This document shows, piece after piece, positions 38,981 through 47,292 of a stretch of 64,000 nucleotides of DNA. Position 1 is the stretch's first letter, and every line of letters begins with the position of its first letter. Below the pieces are notes generated by a model. That model was not told where the DNA came from. It worked only from the letters and a program-made list of their open reading frames with translations, and ran no database searches. A program made the position numbers and the translations under genes. Origin of the DNA: Pseudomonas vanderleydeniana (lineage in GTDB: Bacteria; Pseudomonadota; Gammaproteobacteria; Pseudomonadales; Pseudomonadaceae); the NCBI RefSeq assembly GCF_014268755.2, contig NZ_CP077093.1, positions 6,942,501-7,006,500 on the forward strand, read 5' to 3'.

Positions 38981-40104
38981 GGGCGGTTCTCCTGCGCCGG
39001 CTTGGCATCACCGCTTACTGGCGTCTCGGTTTCCACGTGCCGGCGCTCGAGGTAGGCCTGGACGGCACCCAGGGTCGCGGCCAGGTCAGGCGTCAGCACC
39101 GTCACCGGTTTCTTGCCCAGTTCGGCGAGCTGCTCGACCATGACCTTACTCTGCGGGTTGTCCGGGTTGAAGCTGCCGGTCAACACGTCACGCGCCTCGG
39201 TCAGGGCCTGGGTATACACCTCGGCCTGCCCGTTCAGCGCCGCCCACTGAGCCTGCTCCAGCGCCAGGCTCAGGGCCAGGCGGACCTGGGTCAGGCTCTG
39301 CCCGGCCAGCAACGGCCGGATGTTCTTGTTGGCGTTGAAGTCGATGCGGATGTAGCGCGAGATCTCGTCCCACCACTGGGACCAGCGGCTGGCGCCATCG
39401 CCATCGGAAGTCAGGCCCAGCAGCGAGTCGCCACGGTCCTTGTATTCCGGGGCCAGTTCGTTGAGCTGGGTGACCTGGTCACGCAGGGCACCCAACTGCA
39501 GGAACAGCCCGGTGCGATCGGGCTGCTCGGTGCTGCGCAGCGCCGCCAGGCTCTTGGCCAGCTGTTCGCGGGCGGCAAAGGAGCCCGGATCGTTCTGCTC
39601 GCGCAGGATGTCATCGGCACCCTGCACCAGGGCCAGGGCACTGGTCACGTCCTGCAACGCGGACAAGCGCAGCGTGGCCAGGCGCAGCAGATGCTCGGCC
39701 TCGGCCAGGCGCCAGTCCTTGCGGCTGGCACCCAGCACGCTTTCCAGACGCTGGCTGAGCCGTTGCTGATCGCCCTGCAATTGCGCCACCAGGCGGCGCC
39801 GATCCTCGAGTTCGGAGGCGGCCGGCAACTGGTCCAGGCGCGCCGCCAGTTGCTGCTCGCTGAGCTTGAGCGACTGCGCCTGGCTGCCCAGGTCCTGCAG
39901 TTGCCCGCTTTGTTGCTGATGATTGGCCTGCAGGTTGCGCACCTGCCAGATCCCCCAGCCACCGGCTGCCGCTCCAGCGGCGCCCAGCAGCAAGGCGAGG
40001 ACCGCCAGGCCGTTGCCGCGACGCTCGACTGGCGCCGCTGGCGGTTTGGCCGGCGTCTCGGGCGCCGGTTGAGCTTGTTCTTTTGGCAAGGCTGTTTCGC
40101 TCAC
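38977..40104 (-). CDS. hemX: HemX family membrane protein
   Basis: A 375-residue protein with a proline/alanine-rich cytosolic N terminus, one membrane segment at about 34-52 (GLAVLALLLGAAGAAAGGWG), then a long coiled-coil periplasmic or cytosolic region (QQQSGQLQDLGSQAQSLKLS) and a helical C-terminal domain. It is often annotated as uroporphyrinogen-III C-methyltransferase, yet it lacks the methyltransferase fold. I chose GTG at 40104 (AAAGGA upstream, VSETALPKE) because the longer reading from 40278 is the antisense-like tail of hemD. Co-transcribed between hemD and hemY. Confidence 0.9.
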   Translation of the reverse strand: MSETALPKEQAQPAPETPAKPPAAPVERRGNGLAVLALLLGAAGAAAGGWGIWQVRNLQANHQQQSGQLQDLGSQAQSLKLSEQQLAARLDQLPAASELEDRRRLVAQLQGDQQRLSQRLESVLGASRKDWRLAEAEHLLRLATLRLSALQDVTSALALVQGADDILREQNDPGSFAAREQLAKSLAALRSTEQPDRTGLFLQLGALRDQVTQLNELAPEYKDRGDSLLGLTSDGDGASRWSQWWDEISRYIRIDFNANKNIRPLLAGQSLTQVRLALSLALEQAQWAALNGQAEVYTQALTEARDVLTGSFNPDNPQSKVMVEQLAELGKKPVTVLTPDLAATLGAVQAYLERRHVETETPVSGDAKPAQENRP

Positions 40105-40121
40105 GTGTCCATCCTTTGCAT

Positions 40122-40889
40122 TCAGAAAGCGGGTACAGGGTGCTCCTGCAACGCCGCCAGCAAGGCCGTGGCACTGGCGCCACGACAATCCACAACATGT
40201 TCGGCCCCGGCATCCCGGGCCATCTGCGCTACCCGGGGGCTGGGAACGAACAACGGCAACCGGGCCACTTCGGGCCAATTCTCCCCCGCCACCTGCCGCA
40301 GGTGTTCAAAACCCTGCCCACTGCTGACCACCAGCCCGTTCAGGCGTTCCGCCCGAATCTGCCGGATCAGGGTACCGTCGGCATACTCGGGCAGGAGGCG
40401 GCGGTACAATTCCAGATAGTCGACACTAGCACCTTGGGCGCGTAAACGCTCGGCCAGCAGTTCACGCCCCCCTTCTCCGCGCAGGATCAACACCCGCGGT
40501 TCGGGCTGGGCCAACGCGGCCTGCAACGCCGGCAGTTGCAGCAGGGCTTCGCTGTCATCGCCCTCGGCCGGGTAGTCCACCCGCAGGCCGTAGTCGTCCA
40601 GCAGGCCTGCCGTCGCGGCGCCGACGGTAAACCACTGCAGCATCGGCGGCTGCGGCCAGTAGCGGTCGACCAGGTCGAGCCCCAGGCGCGCAGCCGGCTT
40701 GCTGACGACGATTGCCGCCGCATAGAAAGGCAGTTCGAGAATCTTGCCCAGCTCGGCGCCTTCGATGGGCAGCGGCTGGATCTCCAGCAATGGCAGGGCA
40801 CTGCTGAAGATACCGGCATCGGCCAGTGTCGCCGAGAGCGCGGCCGACTCGTCCGTCGGCCGCGTCAGCAGCAGCCGCCAGCCACTCAT
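40122..40889 (-). CDS. hemD: Uroporphyrinogen-III synthase
   Basis: A 255-residue cytosolic enzyme that closes hydroxymethylbilane to uroporphyrinogen III with D-ring inversion. It begins [19 protein letters not shown] and has conserved landmarks [16 protein letters not shown] and [15 protein letters not shown] in the two alpha/beta domains. HemD is poorly conserved in sequence, but position right after hemC and the four-base ATGA overlap make the call secure. The ATG at 40889 was chosen over the upstream reading from 41105, which is antisense-frame of hemC. Confidence 0.94.
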   Translation of the reverse strand: MSGWRLLLTRPTDESAALSATLADAGIFSSALPLLEIQPLPIEGAELGKILELPFYAAAIVVSKPAARLGLDLVDRYWPQPPMLQWFTVGAATAGLLDDYGLRVDYPAEGDDSEALLQLPALQAALAQPEPRVLILRGEGGRELLAERLRAQGASVDYLELYRRLLPEYADGTLIRQIRAERLNGLVVSSGQGFEHLRQVAGENWPEVARLPLFVPSPRVAQMARDAGAEHVVDCRGASATALLAALQEHPVPAF

Positions 40890-41827
40890 TCGCCGTCGGC
40901 CTCGCCATAGACCGCCTTGAGAATGGCGTCGGCGCCCTGCCCCAGCAAGGCCTCGGCCACCTGCACCCCAAGGGCTTCGGCGTCCGCCCGTGGCGCGCGC
41001 GCCTCGGCGGTGAGCAACAGGCCACCGGCCGGCTGGCCAACCAGGCCACGCAACCAGACCTGTTCGCCCTCCAGCACGGCGTAACAGGCGATCGGCACCT
41101 GGCAACCACCATTGAGGTGCTTGTTCAGGGCCCGCTCGGCCGTGACACGCACAGACGTATCGGCGTGATGCAGGGGCGCGAGCAGGGCATGGATTTCACT
41201 GTCGGCGCTGCGGCATTCGATGCCCACGGCGCCCTGACCGCCAGCCGGCAGGCTGTCCTCGACGCTGATGACCGAGGTGATCCGTTCTTCGAAGCCGAGG
41301 CGGATCAGCCCCGCCGCCGCCAGGATGATCGCGTCGTACTCGCCGGCGTCGAGCTTGGCCAGGCGGGTGTTGACGTTGCCTCGCAGGAAACGGATCTGCA
41401 GGTCGGGCCGGCGGGTCAAAAGTTGTGCCTGGCGGCGCAGGCTCGACGTTCCCACGACCGCGCCTGCCGGCAGGGCATCCAGGCTGGCGTAGGTGTTGGA
41501 AACGAAGGCGTCGCGCGGGTCCTCACGCTCGCAGATGCAGAACAGGCCCAGGCCCTCGGGGAAATCCATCGGCACGTCTTTCATCGAGTGCACGGCGATA
41601 TCCGCCTCGTTCTCGAGCAGGGCGGTTTCCAGCTCCTTGACGAACAGCCCCTTGCCGCCGATTTTCGACAGGGGCGAGTCGAGCAGCTTGTCGCCGCGGC
41701 TGACCATCGGTACCAGGGTCACCTGCAGCCCCGGATGAGCCTGTTCCAGGCGAGCCTTGACGTATTCGGCCTGCCACAGGGCGAGCGCGCTCTTGCGGGT
41801 AGCGATGCGGATTTCGCGAGAAGACAT
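40886..41827 (-). CDS. hemC: Porphobilinogen deaminase (hydroxymethylbilane synthase)
   Basis: Polymerises four porphobilinogens into hydroxymethylbilane. 313 residues, the expected length; the dipyrromethane cofactor attaches at Cys242 in [13 protein letters not shown], the same number as in E. coli. Other conserved parts are [31 protein letters not shown] and [21 protein letters not shown]'s arginine-rich loop. It overlaps hemD by four bases and lies about 140 bases downstream of algR on the same strand. Confidence 0.98.
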   Translation of the reverse strand: MSSREIRIATRKSALALWQAEYVKARLEQAHPGLQVTLVPMVSRGDKLLDSPLSKIGGKGLFVKELETALLENEADIAVHSMKDVPMDFPEGLGLFCICEREDPRDAFVSNTYASLDALPAGAVVGTSSLRRQAQLLTRRPDLQIRFLRGNVNTRLAKLDAGEYDAIILAAAGLIRLGFEERITSVISVEDSLPAGGQGAVGIECRSADSEIHALLAPLHHADTSVRVTAERALNKHLNGGCQVPIACYAVLEGEQVWLRGLVGQPAGGLLLTAEARAPRADAEALGVQVAEALLGQGADAILKAVYGEADGE

Positions 41828-41937
41828 GGATCGGTCCGTACTGAATAGATACGGCAGATAATAACAGTTCGGCCCGGCCAGCTTTGACTTGTATCAGGAA
41901 GTCCGCAGCCTCCCTGGCCTGGAACAGCGGACGGGTG

Positions 41938-41967
41938 AACCCCGGGGCGTGTTGCAAGCCCCGGGTT
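41938..41967 (-). terminator. G+C hairpin at the algR stop codon
   Basis: AACCCCGGGGC (41938-41948) pairs with GCCCCGGGTT (41958-41967) with one bulged C. It overlaps the last base of algR and lacks a T run, so it may attenuate rather than fully stop transcription into hemC. Confidence 0.45.
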
Positions 41968-42712
41968 ACAGCTGCTGCATCATCTTGCGCACGCCAGCGA
42001 CATGCCGTCGGCTGACGATCAATGCATCGCCGTTGAGGCCCTTGAGGAACAGTTGGAAATGCCCCAGTGGCGTACGCTGCAGGCGCTCGATACGGTCGCG
42101 GGCCACCAGCGCATTGCGGTGGATACGCACGAAGCGTTCGCCGAACTCGTCCTCCAGCGCCTTCAGCGGCTCGTCGAGCAGCACCTCGCCGCCTTCATGG
42201 CGCAGGGTCACGTACTTGTGGTCGGCGATGAAATAGATCACCTGGCCGATGGGGATCAGCTCGATGCCCTTGCGGGTCCGCGCGCTGATGTGGCTGCGTG
42301 GCCCGGTACCGCTTTCCGCCGCCGGCCGGGTCAGCGCCGCCAGCTGCACGCGGTTGGGCCGCTCGGCCTTCTTCAGGGCCTCTAGCAGGTGCTCGGGGCG
42401 CACCGGCTTGACCAGGTAACCCACGGCGCTGACCTGGAAGGCCTCCAGGGCAAACTCGTCATGGGCGGTGCAGAACACCACCGCAGGCGGCGTCTCGCGC
42501 TCGCACAGGCGCGCGGCCACCTGCAGGCCGTCCAGGCCGGGCATGCGGATATCGAGCAGGACGACATCCGGCTTGAGGCTGTCGATCAGGGCCAATGCCT
42601 CTTCGCCATTGGTGGCGCTGGGCTCCAGTACACTGTAACCCTCGAGTTCACTGACCAGGCGGGTCAGGCGTTCGCGGGCCAGGGGTTCGTCATCAACGAT
42701 CAGGACATTCAT
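41966..42712 (-). CDS. algR: LytTR response regulator AlgR
   Basis: A 248-residue response regulator controlling alginate, twitching motility and virulence genes in P. aeruginosa. The receiver domain (MNVLIVDDEPLARERL) has the phosphoacceptor at Asp54 in VVLLDIRMPGLDG, the same position as in AlgR, and Lys in YLVKPVRP. A LytTR DNA-binding domain follows (residues about 145-248, with YVTLRHEGGEVLLDEPLKALE and FVRIHRNALV). It overlaps algZ by four bases. The ATG at 42712 is standard; a longer reading lies within algZ. Confidence 0.97.
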   Translation of the reverse strand: MNVLIVDDEPLARERLTRLVSELEGYSVLEPSATNGEEALALIDSLKPDVVLLDIRMPGLDGLQVAARLCERETPPAVVFCTAHDEFALEAFQVSAVGYLVKPVRPEHLLEALKKAERPNRVQLAALTRPAAESGTGPRSHISARTRKGIELIPIGQVIYFIADHKYVTLRHEGGEVLLDEPLKALEDEFGERFVRIHRNALVARDRIERLQRTPLGHFQLFLKGLNGDALIVSRRHVAGVRKMMQQL

Positions 42713-43791
42713 ATTGCGCTGGATTCCTGAGTGAGTCTCGCACAAGGATAGCGTAGACAGGTGAAGTGACGGCCGTCACGGCGGTCCACGCTAAGACTAG
42801 CGCGGGGCCCAAAAAGTGCCGCAAGTCGGGCACCAATGTTCACCAGTGCCAGGTGAGTACCGCCAGACACCTGCTGCACGGCAGCTTCGTCATAGGGATT
42901 GCTGATACACAATACGAACTCTCCCTCTTTATAGTCGGCTTCGACCCTGACCACCCCACCTTCGACACGCGGCGCGATGCCATGGATCAGGGCGTTTTCC
43001 AGTAAAGGCTGCAAGGTCAGTTGCGGGATCGGCAAATCATCCGGAATTGTGCCGACCCTCCAGTCCAACTGTAGACGGTTGCCGAGACGATAGCGTTCGA
43101 TCGACAAATATCGTTGCGCTAATTCCAATTCCTCGCGCCAGCTCACCAGGTTTCCCGGCTTGGCGAGACTGGCCCGGAACAGGTCGGACAGATCCATCAC
43201 CGCCTGTTCGGCCTGGCGCGGGTCGCTCGCCACCAGGCTGGCAATGCTGTTCAGGCTGTTGAACAGGAAGTGCGGGCGGATCCGCGCCTGCAGCGCCTCC
43301 AACCGCGCCTGCAACTCCGCCTGCTGCTGGCGTCGCCACTGACTCTGCAGATAAAAGTAGCGCAGCATCAGCGCCGACATGATGAGACTGATCAACGCAT
43401 GGCGCAGATAGCGGCCAGGGCTGCCACCCTCGACCTGGCTGGCGGCGAGGGAGAAGTATTCGGTCAGCGCGGTGCAGGCCAGCGTCAGGCCAACCACCAG
43501 GGCGCAGCACAGGACCCCGGCCACCCCGGGACGCAAGCGCGCCAACCAGGCCCGGGCACCGCACAGCACCGCCGCCGACAACAGGACGATCCACTGCACG
43601 TACAACGAAGTCAGGGCCAGGCGCACCCAGTCGAAGCCGGCAGGCATCGGCTCGCTGAGCACCAGCACCATCACCAGCAGCTCGGCCAATACCACCAGCA
43701 CCAGCAGCGCTTCTGGCAGACAGAGCTCCGGCAGGAAGAATTCCGGTATCGCGGGCGCATCACGCCCGGTGTTCGTTCGTGAGATTGGCAT
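42709..43791 (-). CDS. algZ: Sensor histidine kinase AlgZ/FimS
   Basis: A 360-residue inner-membrane sensor of the LytS type, partner of AlgR. About four to six N-terminal hydrophobic segments, no clear periplasmic domain. The phosphoacceptor motif is RPHFLFNSLNSIASLV (His near residue 180), followed by LQPLLENALIHGIAP (N-box) and an incomplete G-box region, as known for this family. The ATG at 43791, with GGGGG upstream, gives a length close to P. aeruginosa FimS; the upstream ATG at 43821 is an alternative. Divergent from argH. Confidence 0.94.
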   Translation of the reverse strand: MPISRTNTGRDAPAIPEFFLPELCLPEALLVLVVLAELLVMVLVLSEPMPAGFDWVRLALTSLYVQWIVLLSAAVLCGARAWLARLRPGVAGVLCCALVVGLTLACTALTEYFSLAASQVEGGSPGRYLRHALISLIMSALMLRYFYLQSQWRRQQQAELQARLEALQARIRPHFLFNSLNSIASLVASDPRQAEQAVMDLSDLFRASLAKPGNLVSWREELELAQRYLSIERYRLGNRLQLDWRVGTIPDDLPIPQLTLQPLLENALIHGIAPRVEGGVVRVEADYKEGEFVLCISNPYDEAAVQQVSGGTHLALVNIGARLAALFGPRASLSVDRRDGRHFTCLRYPCARLTQESSAI

Positions 43792-43951
43792 GCCCCCAGT
43801 GTCGACGTCTGTGCTGTCCACGACAAGCCATGCGACCGATTCGGTCGAAATAAAAGTCGCACGACCGGCGTCAGCCCCAGCCGGGGCAACCCTGCTATGA
43901 TCGGCAACAATTTTTCCGGCAATCCATCTTCAGCAGATCACGAGCGAATCC

Positions 43952-45346
43952 ATGAGCACCGACAAGACCAATCAGTCCTGGGGCGGCCGTTTCAGCGAGC
44001 CGGTCGACGCCTTCGTCGCCCGCTTCACCGCCTCCGTCACGTTCGACCAGCGCCTCTACCGCCACGACATCATGGGTTCGATCGCCCATGCGACGATGCT
44101 GGCCAAGGTCGGTGTGCTGACCGATGCCGAGCGTGACAGCATCATCGACGGGCTGACCACCATCCAGGGCGAAATCGAGGCCGGCAACTTCGACTGGCGC
44201 GTGGACCTGGAAGACGTGCACATGAACATCGAGGCGCGCCTGACCGACCGCATCGGCATCACCGGCAAGAAGCTGCACACCGGCCGTAGCCGCAACGACC
44301 AGGTCGCCACCGACATCCGCCTGTGGCTGCGTGACGAGATCGACCTGATCCTGGCGGAAATCACCCGCCTGCAGAAAGGCCTGCTGGAACAGGCCGAGCG
44401 CGAAGCCGGCAGCATCATGCCCGGTTTCACCCACCTGCAGACCGCCCAGCCGGTGACCTTCGGCCACCACCTGCTGGCCTGGTTCGAAATGCTCAGCCGT
44501 GACTACGAGCGCCTGGTCGACTGCCGCAAGCGCACCAACCGCATGCCCCTGGGCAGCGCCGCGCTGGCCGGTACCACCTACCCGATCGACCGCGAGTACA
44601 CCGCACAGTTGCTGGGCTTCGAGGCCGTCGGTGGCAACTCCCTGGACAACGTTTCGGACCGGGACTTCGCCATCGAGTTCTGCTCGGCGGCCAGCATCGC
44701 GATGATGCACCTGTCGCGCTTCTCCGAGGAACTGGTCCTGTGGACCAGCGCGCAGTTCCAGTTCATCGACCTGCCAGACCGCTTCTGCACCGGCAGCTCG
44801 ATCATGCCCCAGAAGAAGAACCCCGACGTGCCGGAGCTGGTTCGCGGCAAGACCGGCCGGGTGTTCGGCTCGCTGACCGGCCTGCTGACCCTGATGAAGG
44901 GTCAGCCACTGGCCTACAACAAGGACAACCAGGAAGACAAGGAACCGCTGTTCGACGCCGCCGACACCCTGCGCGACTCGCTGCGCGCGTTCGCCGACAT
45001 GATCCCGGCGATCAAGCCCCGGCACGCGGTGATGCGCGAGGCAGCCCTGCGCGGCTTCTCCACCGCGACCGACCTGGCGGACTACCTGGTGCGCCGTGGC
45101 CTGCCGTTCCGTGACTGCCACGAGATCGTCGGCCATGCGGTGAAGTACGGCGTGGAAACCGGCAAGGACCTGGCGGAAATGAGCCTGGAAGAACTGCGCC
45201 AGTTCAGCGACCAGATCGAACAGGATGTGTTCGCCGTACTGACCCTGGAAGGCTCGGTCAACGCCCGCGACCACATCGGCGGCACTGCCCCGGCCCAGGT
45301 CAAGGCCGCGGTCGCCCGCGGCCAGGCCCTGCTCGCCGGCCGCTGA
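43952..45346 (+). CDS. argH: Argininosuccinate lyase
   Basis: Cleaves argininosuccinate to arginine and fumarate, the last step of arginine biosynthesis. 464 residues with [19 protein letters not shown] at the start, [12 protein letters not shown] and the fumarase-superfamily signature [12 protein letters not shown]. The enzyme is a cytosolic homotetramer. It is divergent from the algZ-algR pair, an arrangement conserved in Pseudomonas, and is followed by a strong terminator. Confidence 0.98.
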   Translation: MSTDKTNQSWGGRFSEPVDAFVARFTASVTFDQRLYRHDIMGSIAHATMLAKVGVLTDAERDSIIDGLTTIQGEIEAGNFDWRVDLEDVHMNIEARLTDRIGITGKKLHTGRSRNDQVATDIRLWLRDEIDLILAEITRLQKGLLEQAEREAGSIMPGFTHLQTAQPVTFGHHLLAWFEMLSRDYERLVDCRKRTNRMPLGSAALAGTTYPIDREYTAQLLGFEAVGGNSLDNVSDRDFAIEFCSAASIAMMHLSRFSEELVLWTSAQFQFIDLPDRFCTGSSIMPQKKNPDVPELVRGKTGRVFGSLTGLLTLMKGQPLAYNKDNQEDKEPLFDAADTLRDSLRAFADMIPAIKPRHAVMREAALRGFSTATDLADYLVRRGLPFRDCHEIVGHAVKYGVETGKDLAEMSLEELRQFSDQIEQDVFAVLTLEGSVNARDHIGGTAPAQVKAAVARGQALLAGR

Positions 45347-45356
45347 AACGCCTCAG

Positions 45357-45380
45357 GGCCTGTGGCGACACAGGCCTTTT
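45357..45380 (+). terminator. Intrinsic terminator after argH
   Basis: GGCCTGTG (45357-45364) pairs with CACAGGCC (45369-45376) around GCGA, followed by four T, eleven bases beyond the argH stop codon. Confidence 0.88.
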
Positions 45381-45396
45381 AATGCCGAGCCAATTC

Positions 45397-45527
45397 GTGG
45401 CGAGCGGGCTTGCCCGCGCTGGGCTGCGCGGCAGCCCCAATTCCTGCAATCGTGGACTTTCAGGAAAAATGCGTTCGCCGGGGTTGGGGCCGCCTTGCGC
45501 CCCAGCGCGGGCAAGCCCGCTCACCAC
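45397..45527. repeat. REP doublet (REPIN), GTGGCGAGCGGGCTTGC family
   Basis: Inverted units GTGGCGAGCGGGCTTGCCCG (from 45397) and its reverse complement ending at 45527, separated by about 75 bases, between the argH terminator and the convergent glutathione S-transferase. The head differs from the REPINs at 7299 and 56192 in AGCGGGC versus AGGGGGC. Confidence 0.9.
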
Positions 45528-45567
45528 AAGTAGCCGGGCGAGGCTCTTCAGCCGGTAAACTGCACGG

Positions 45568-46227
45568 CTACTTCTTCGCCGCAATCATCGCCAGGAACGC
45601 CGGCATCGCCGCATCCTTGTCCGCCGCGATCCGCCTGGCGTGCTCGCCCTGCTGCAACCGCTCCAGCAACGCCTTCGCCTGCGGCATGTCGGCCAGCAGA
45701 TCGATGCCGAACAGCTTGCCGCCCACCGCACAGGCCAGGTCGACGCTGTAGAGGAAATACAGGTCCGCCACGCTGAACTCGCTACCCGCCACATAGGGCG
45801 CGAACTTGCCATGGCGCTTGAGTGCGGCAAATCCGAGCAACAGTTCACCACGGGTCTTTTCCTTGATCGCCTCCGGCACCGGCGTGCCGAAGAACACCTC
45901 GGCAAAACAGGCCCGGGCCGGCAGTTCGATGTACAGCTCGATCTCCTTGGCCAGCGCCAGTACCTGGGCCCGCTGGAACGGCTCGCGCGGCAGCAGCGGC
46001 TTGCCGCCCTGGGTGTCCTCGAGGTACTCGAGAATCACCGTGGTTTCGTTGATGTAGCCCTGTTCAACGCCCAGTACCGGCACCTTCCCACGCGGGCTGA
46101 TCACCAGTGTTTCCGGGGTCTGTCCGGGGTAGAAGGCGACCTCCTCGAAAGGCAGTCCTTTTTCGAGCAGGGCCAGCTTGACCATGTTGTAGTAGTTGCT
46201 GACCGAAAATCCATAAAGCTTGAGCAT
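45568..46227 (-). CDS. Glutathione S-transferase
   Basis: A 219-residue cytosolic GST. The N-terminal thioredoxin-like domain begins MLKLYGFSVSNYYNMVKLALLEKG with Ser/Asn/Tyr around the catalytic position; the glutathione-binding turn GKVPVL and ETTVILEYLED follow; the helical C-terminal domain starts near residue 85. GGAGG lies eight bases before the ATG at 46227; the much longer in-frame reading to 46803 would run antisense over the next gene and is rejected. Substrate unknown. Confidence 0.92.
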   Translation of the reverse strand: MLKLYGFSVSNYYNMVKLALLEKGLPFEEVAFYPGQTPETLVISPRGKVPVLGVEQGYINETTVILEYLEDTQGGKPLLPREPFQRAQVLALAKEIELYIELPARACFAEVFFGTPVPEAIKEKTRGELLLGFAALKRHGKFAPYVAGSEFSVADLYFLYSVDLACAVGGKLFGIDLLADMPQAKALLERLQQGEHARRIAADKDAAMPAFLAMIAAKK

Positions 46228-46350
46228 CACAGAGCCTCCAGGCCGTGCGGGGTTGGCGCAGGCAGTTATAGTGCACTGGACAAAAATTGACCAGCAGCAC
46301 CCTGCGACCCAATCCGGGTAAACTGACGATCTTTCCCACAGGAGCCTGCC

Positions 46351-46635
46351 ATGAGCGAGCCAAGCGATATCGACAACGACGACGAAGCGTTCGCCGAAAC
46401 CACCCTGACCCAGGCCATCGAGAACCAGATCGAAAGCGGCAACCCGCCAGCGGCGAAGGCGACCTTCAACAAGCTGACTCTGGTCGGCTACGAGCGTGAC
46501 GAGATCCTCAACCTGATGGCGCACGTGCTGGCCGTGGAAATCGACGCGATGCTCGACGACGACCGCCCCTTCAACAGCGAGTGGTACGAAACGGCCCTGC
46601 GCGCCTTGCCAGAATTGCCACCCGAGAAGGACTGA
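46351..46635 (+). CDS. Small acidic protein of unknown function
   Basis: A 94-residue protein, strongly acidic at the N terminus (EPSDIDNDDEAFAE) and helical in prediction (TLTQAIENQIESGNPPAAKATF, RDEILNLMAHVLAVEIDAML). No signal peptide or recognisable domain. AGGAG precedes the ATG, codon use is like its neighbours, and it is divergent from the GST gene; I take it as a real, conserved but unnamed gene. Confidence 0.78.
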   Translation: MSEPSDIDNDDEAFAETTLTQAIENQIESGNPPAAKATFNKLTLVGYERDEILNLMAHVLAVEIDAMLDDDRPFNSEWYETALRALPELPPEKD

Positions 46636-46658
46636 GCCCCAGGGATTTTCGACGGCCA

Positions 46659-46747
46659 TTGGCGGGCAAGCCTCGCTCCTGCAGGGTGGGACCGAGCACA
46701 AATCCTGCGCTCGACACGGGCCTGTAGGAGCGTGGCTTGCCCGCGAA
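46659..46747. repeat. REP doublet, TGTAGGAGC-GGCTTGCCCGCGAA family
   Basis: Inverted units TTGGCGGGCAAGCCTCGCTC (from 46659) and GAGCGTGGCTTGCCCGCGAA (ending 46747), with CTGCAGG/CCTGTAGG tails facing inwards. A different REP family from the GGCGAGGGGG type. Confidence 0.82.
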
Positions 46748-46877
46748 CAGGCCCGGCAAGGCAACCCACCCCCACCGCGTCTACACTGAAAACGCCTCGG
46801 CACTGGACAGCCCGGGCAAGTGGGATCACCTTAGTGGTGCGTCGCCCGATAATAATTCCTGAAAGTCTGGAGTCCTT

Positions 46878-47123
46878 ATGTCGTATACCCCTGAGTTGGT
46901 TGCCGAACTGGAAATCCTTGCACTGTTCAACCTGGGGAGTTCCCAGGAGGGCCTGAAAATCCATCAGACTGCCGCCCCTTCGGCCATTGCCGCCGCCAAA
47001 CGCCTGTTCGAGAAGGAACTGATCACTCAAGTCGATGGTGGTTACCTGACCAGCCTGGGTCGCGATGCCGCCGAGCACGCCCAGGGCCTGCTGACGATCC
47101 TGAGCGTCAAGGAAGCCGCCTGA
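46878..47123 (+). CDS. TIGR02647 family small protein
   Basis: An 81-residue protein fitting TIGR02647: it starts SYTPELVAELEILALFNL and includes AAKRLFEKELITQVDGGYLTSLG, a winged-helix-like arrangement. It probably binds DNA, but no function is established. GGAG precedes the ATG. It stands 170 bases upstream of cyaA on the same strand, as in related genomes. Confidence 0.85.
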   Translation: MSYTPELVAELEILALFNLGSSQEGLKIHQTAAPSAIAAAKRLFEKELITQVDGGYLTSLGRDAAEHAQGLLTILSVKEAA

Positions 47124-47292
47124 CCCCATACAGCGCCCACGCGGTCCCACTGTCGCACGGACTGCGCGGGCCTTTGTCGCCAGGGTTTAGACAATCTGGC
47201 ATCCATCGACAAATTCAGCTTAAAGCAGCGCCCGCTTAGCCTGTAAACTGCACATCATTCAGATATTTCCTACTGTCGAGCGCCGCAAGCTG

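Noticed and set aside
46228..46803. N-terminal extension of the glutathione S-transferase
   Set aside because: It would lie antisense to the small gene at 46351; the ATG at 46227 has a GGAGG box and starts the conserved GST fold.
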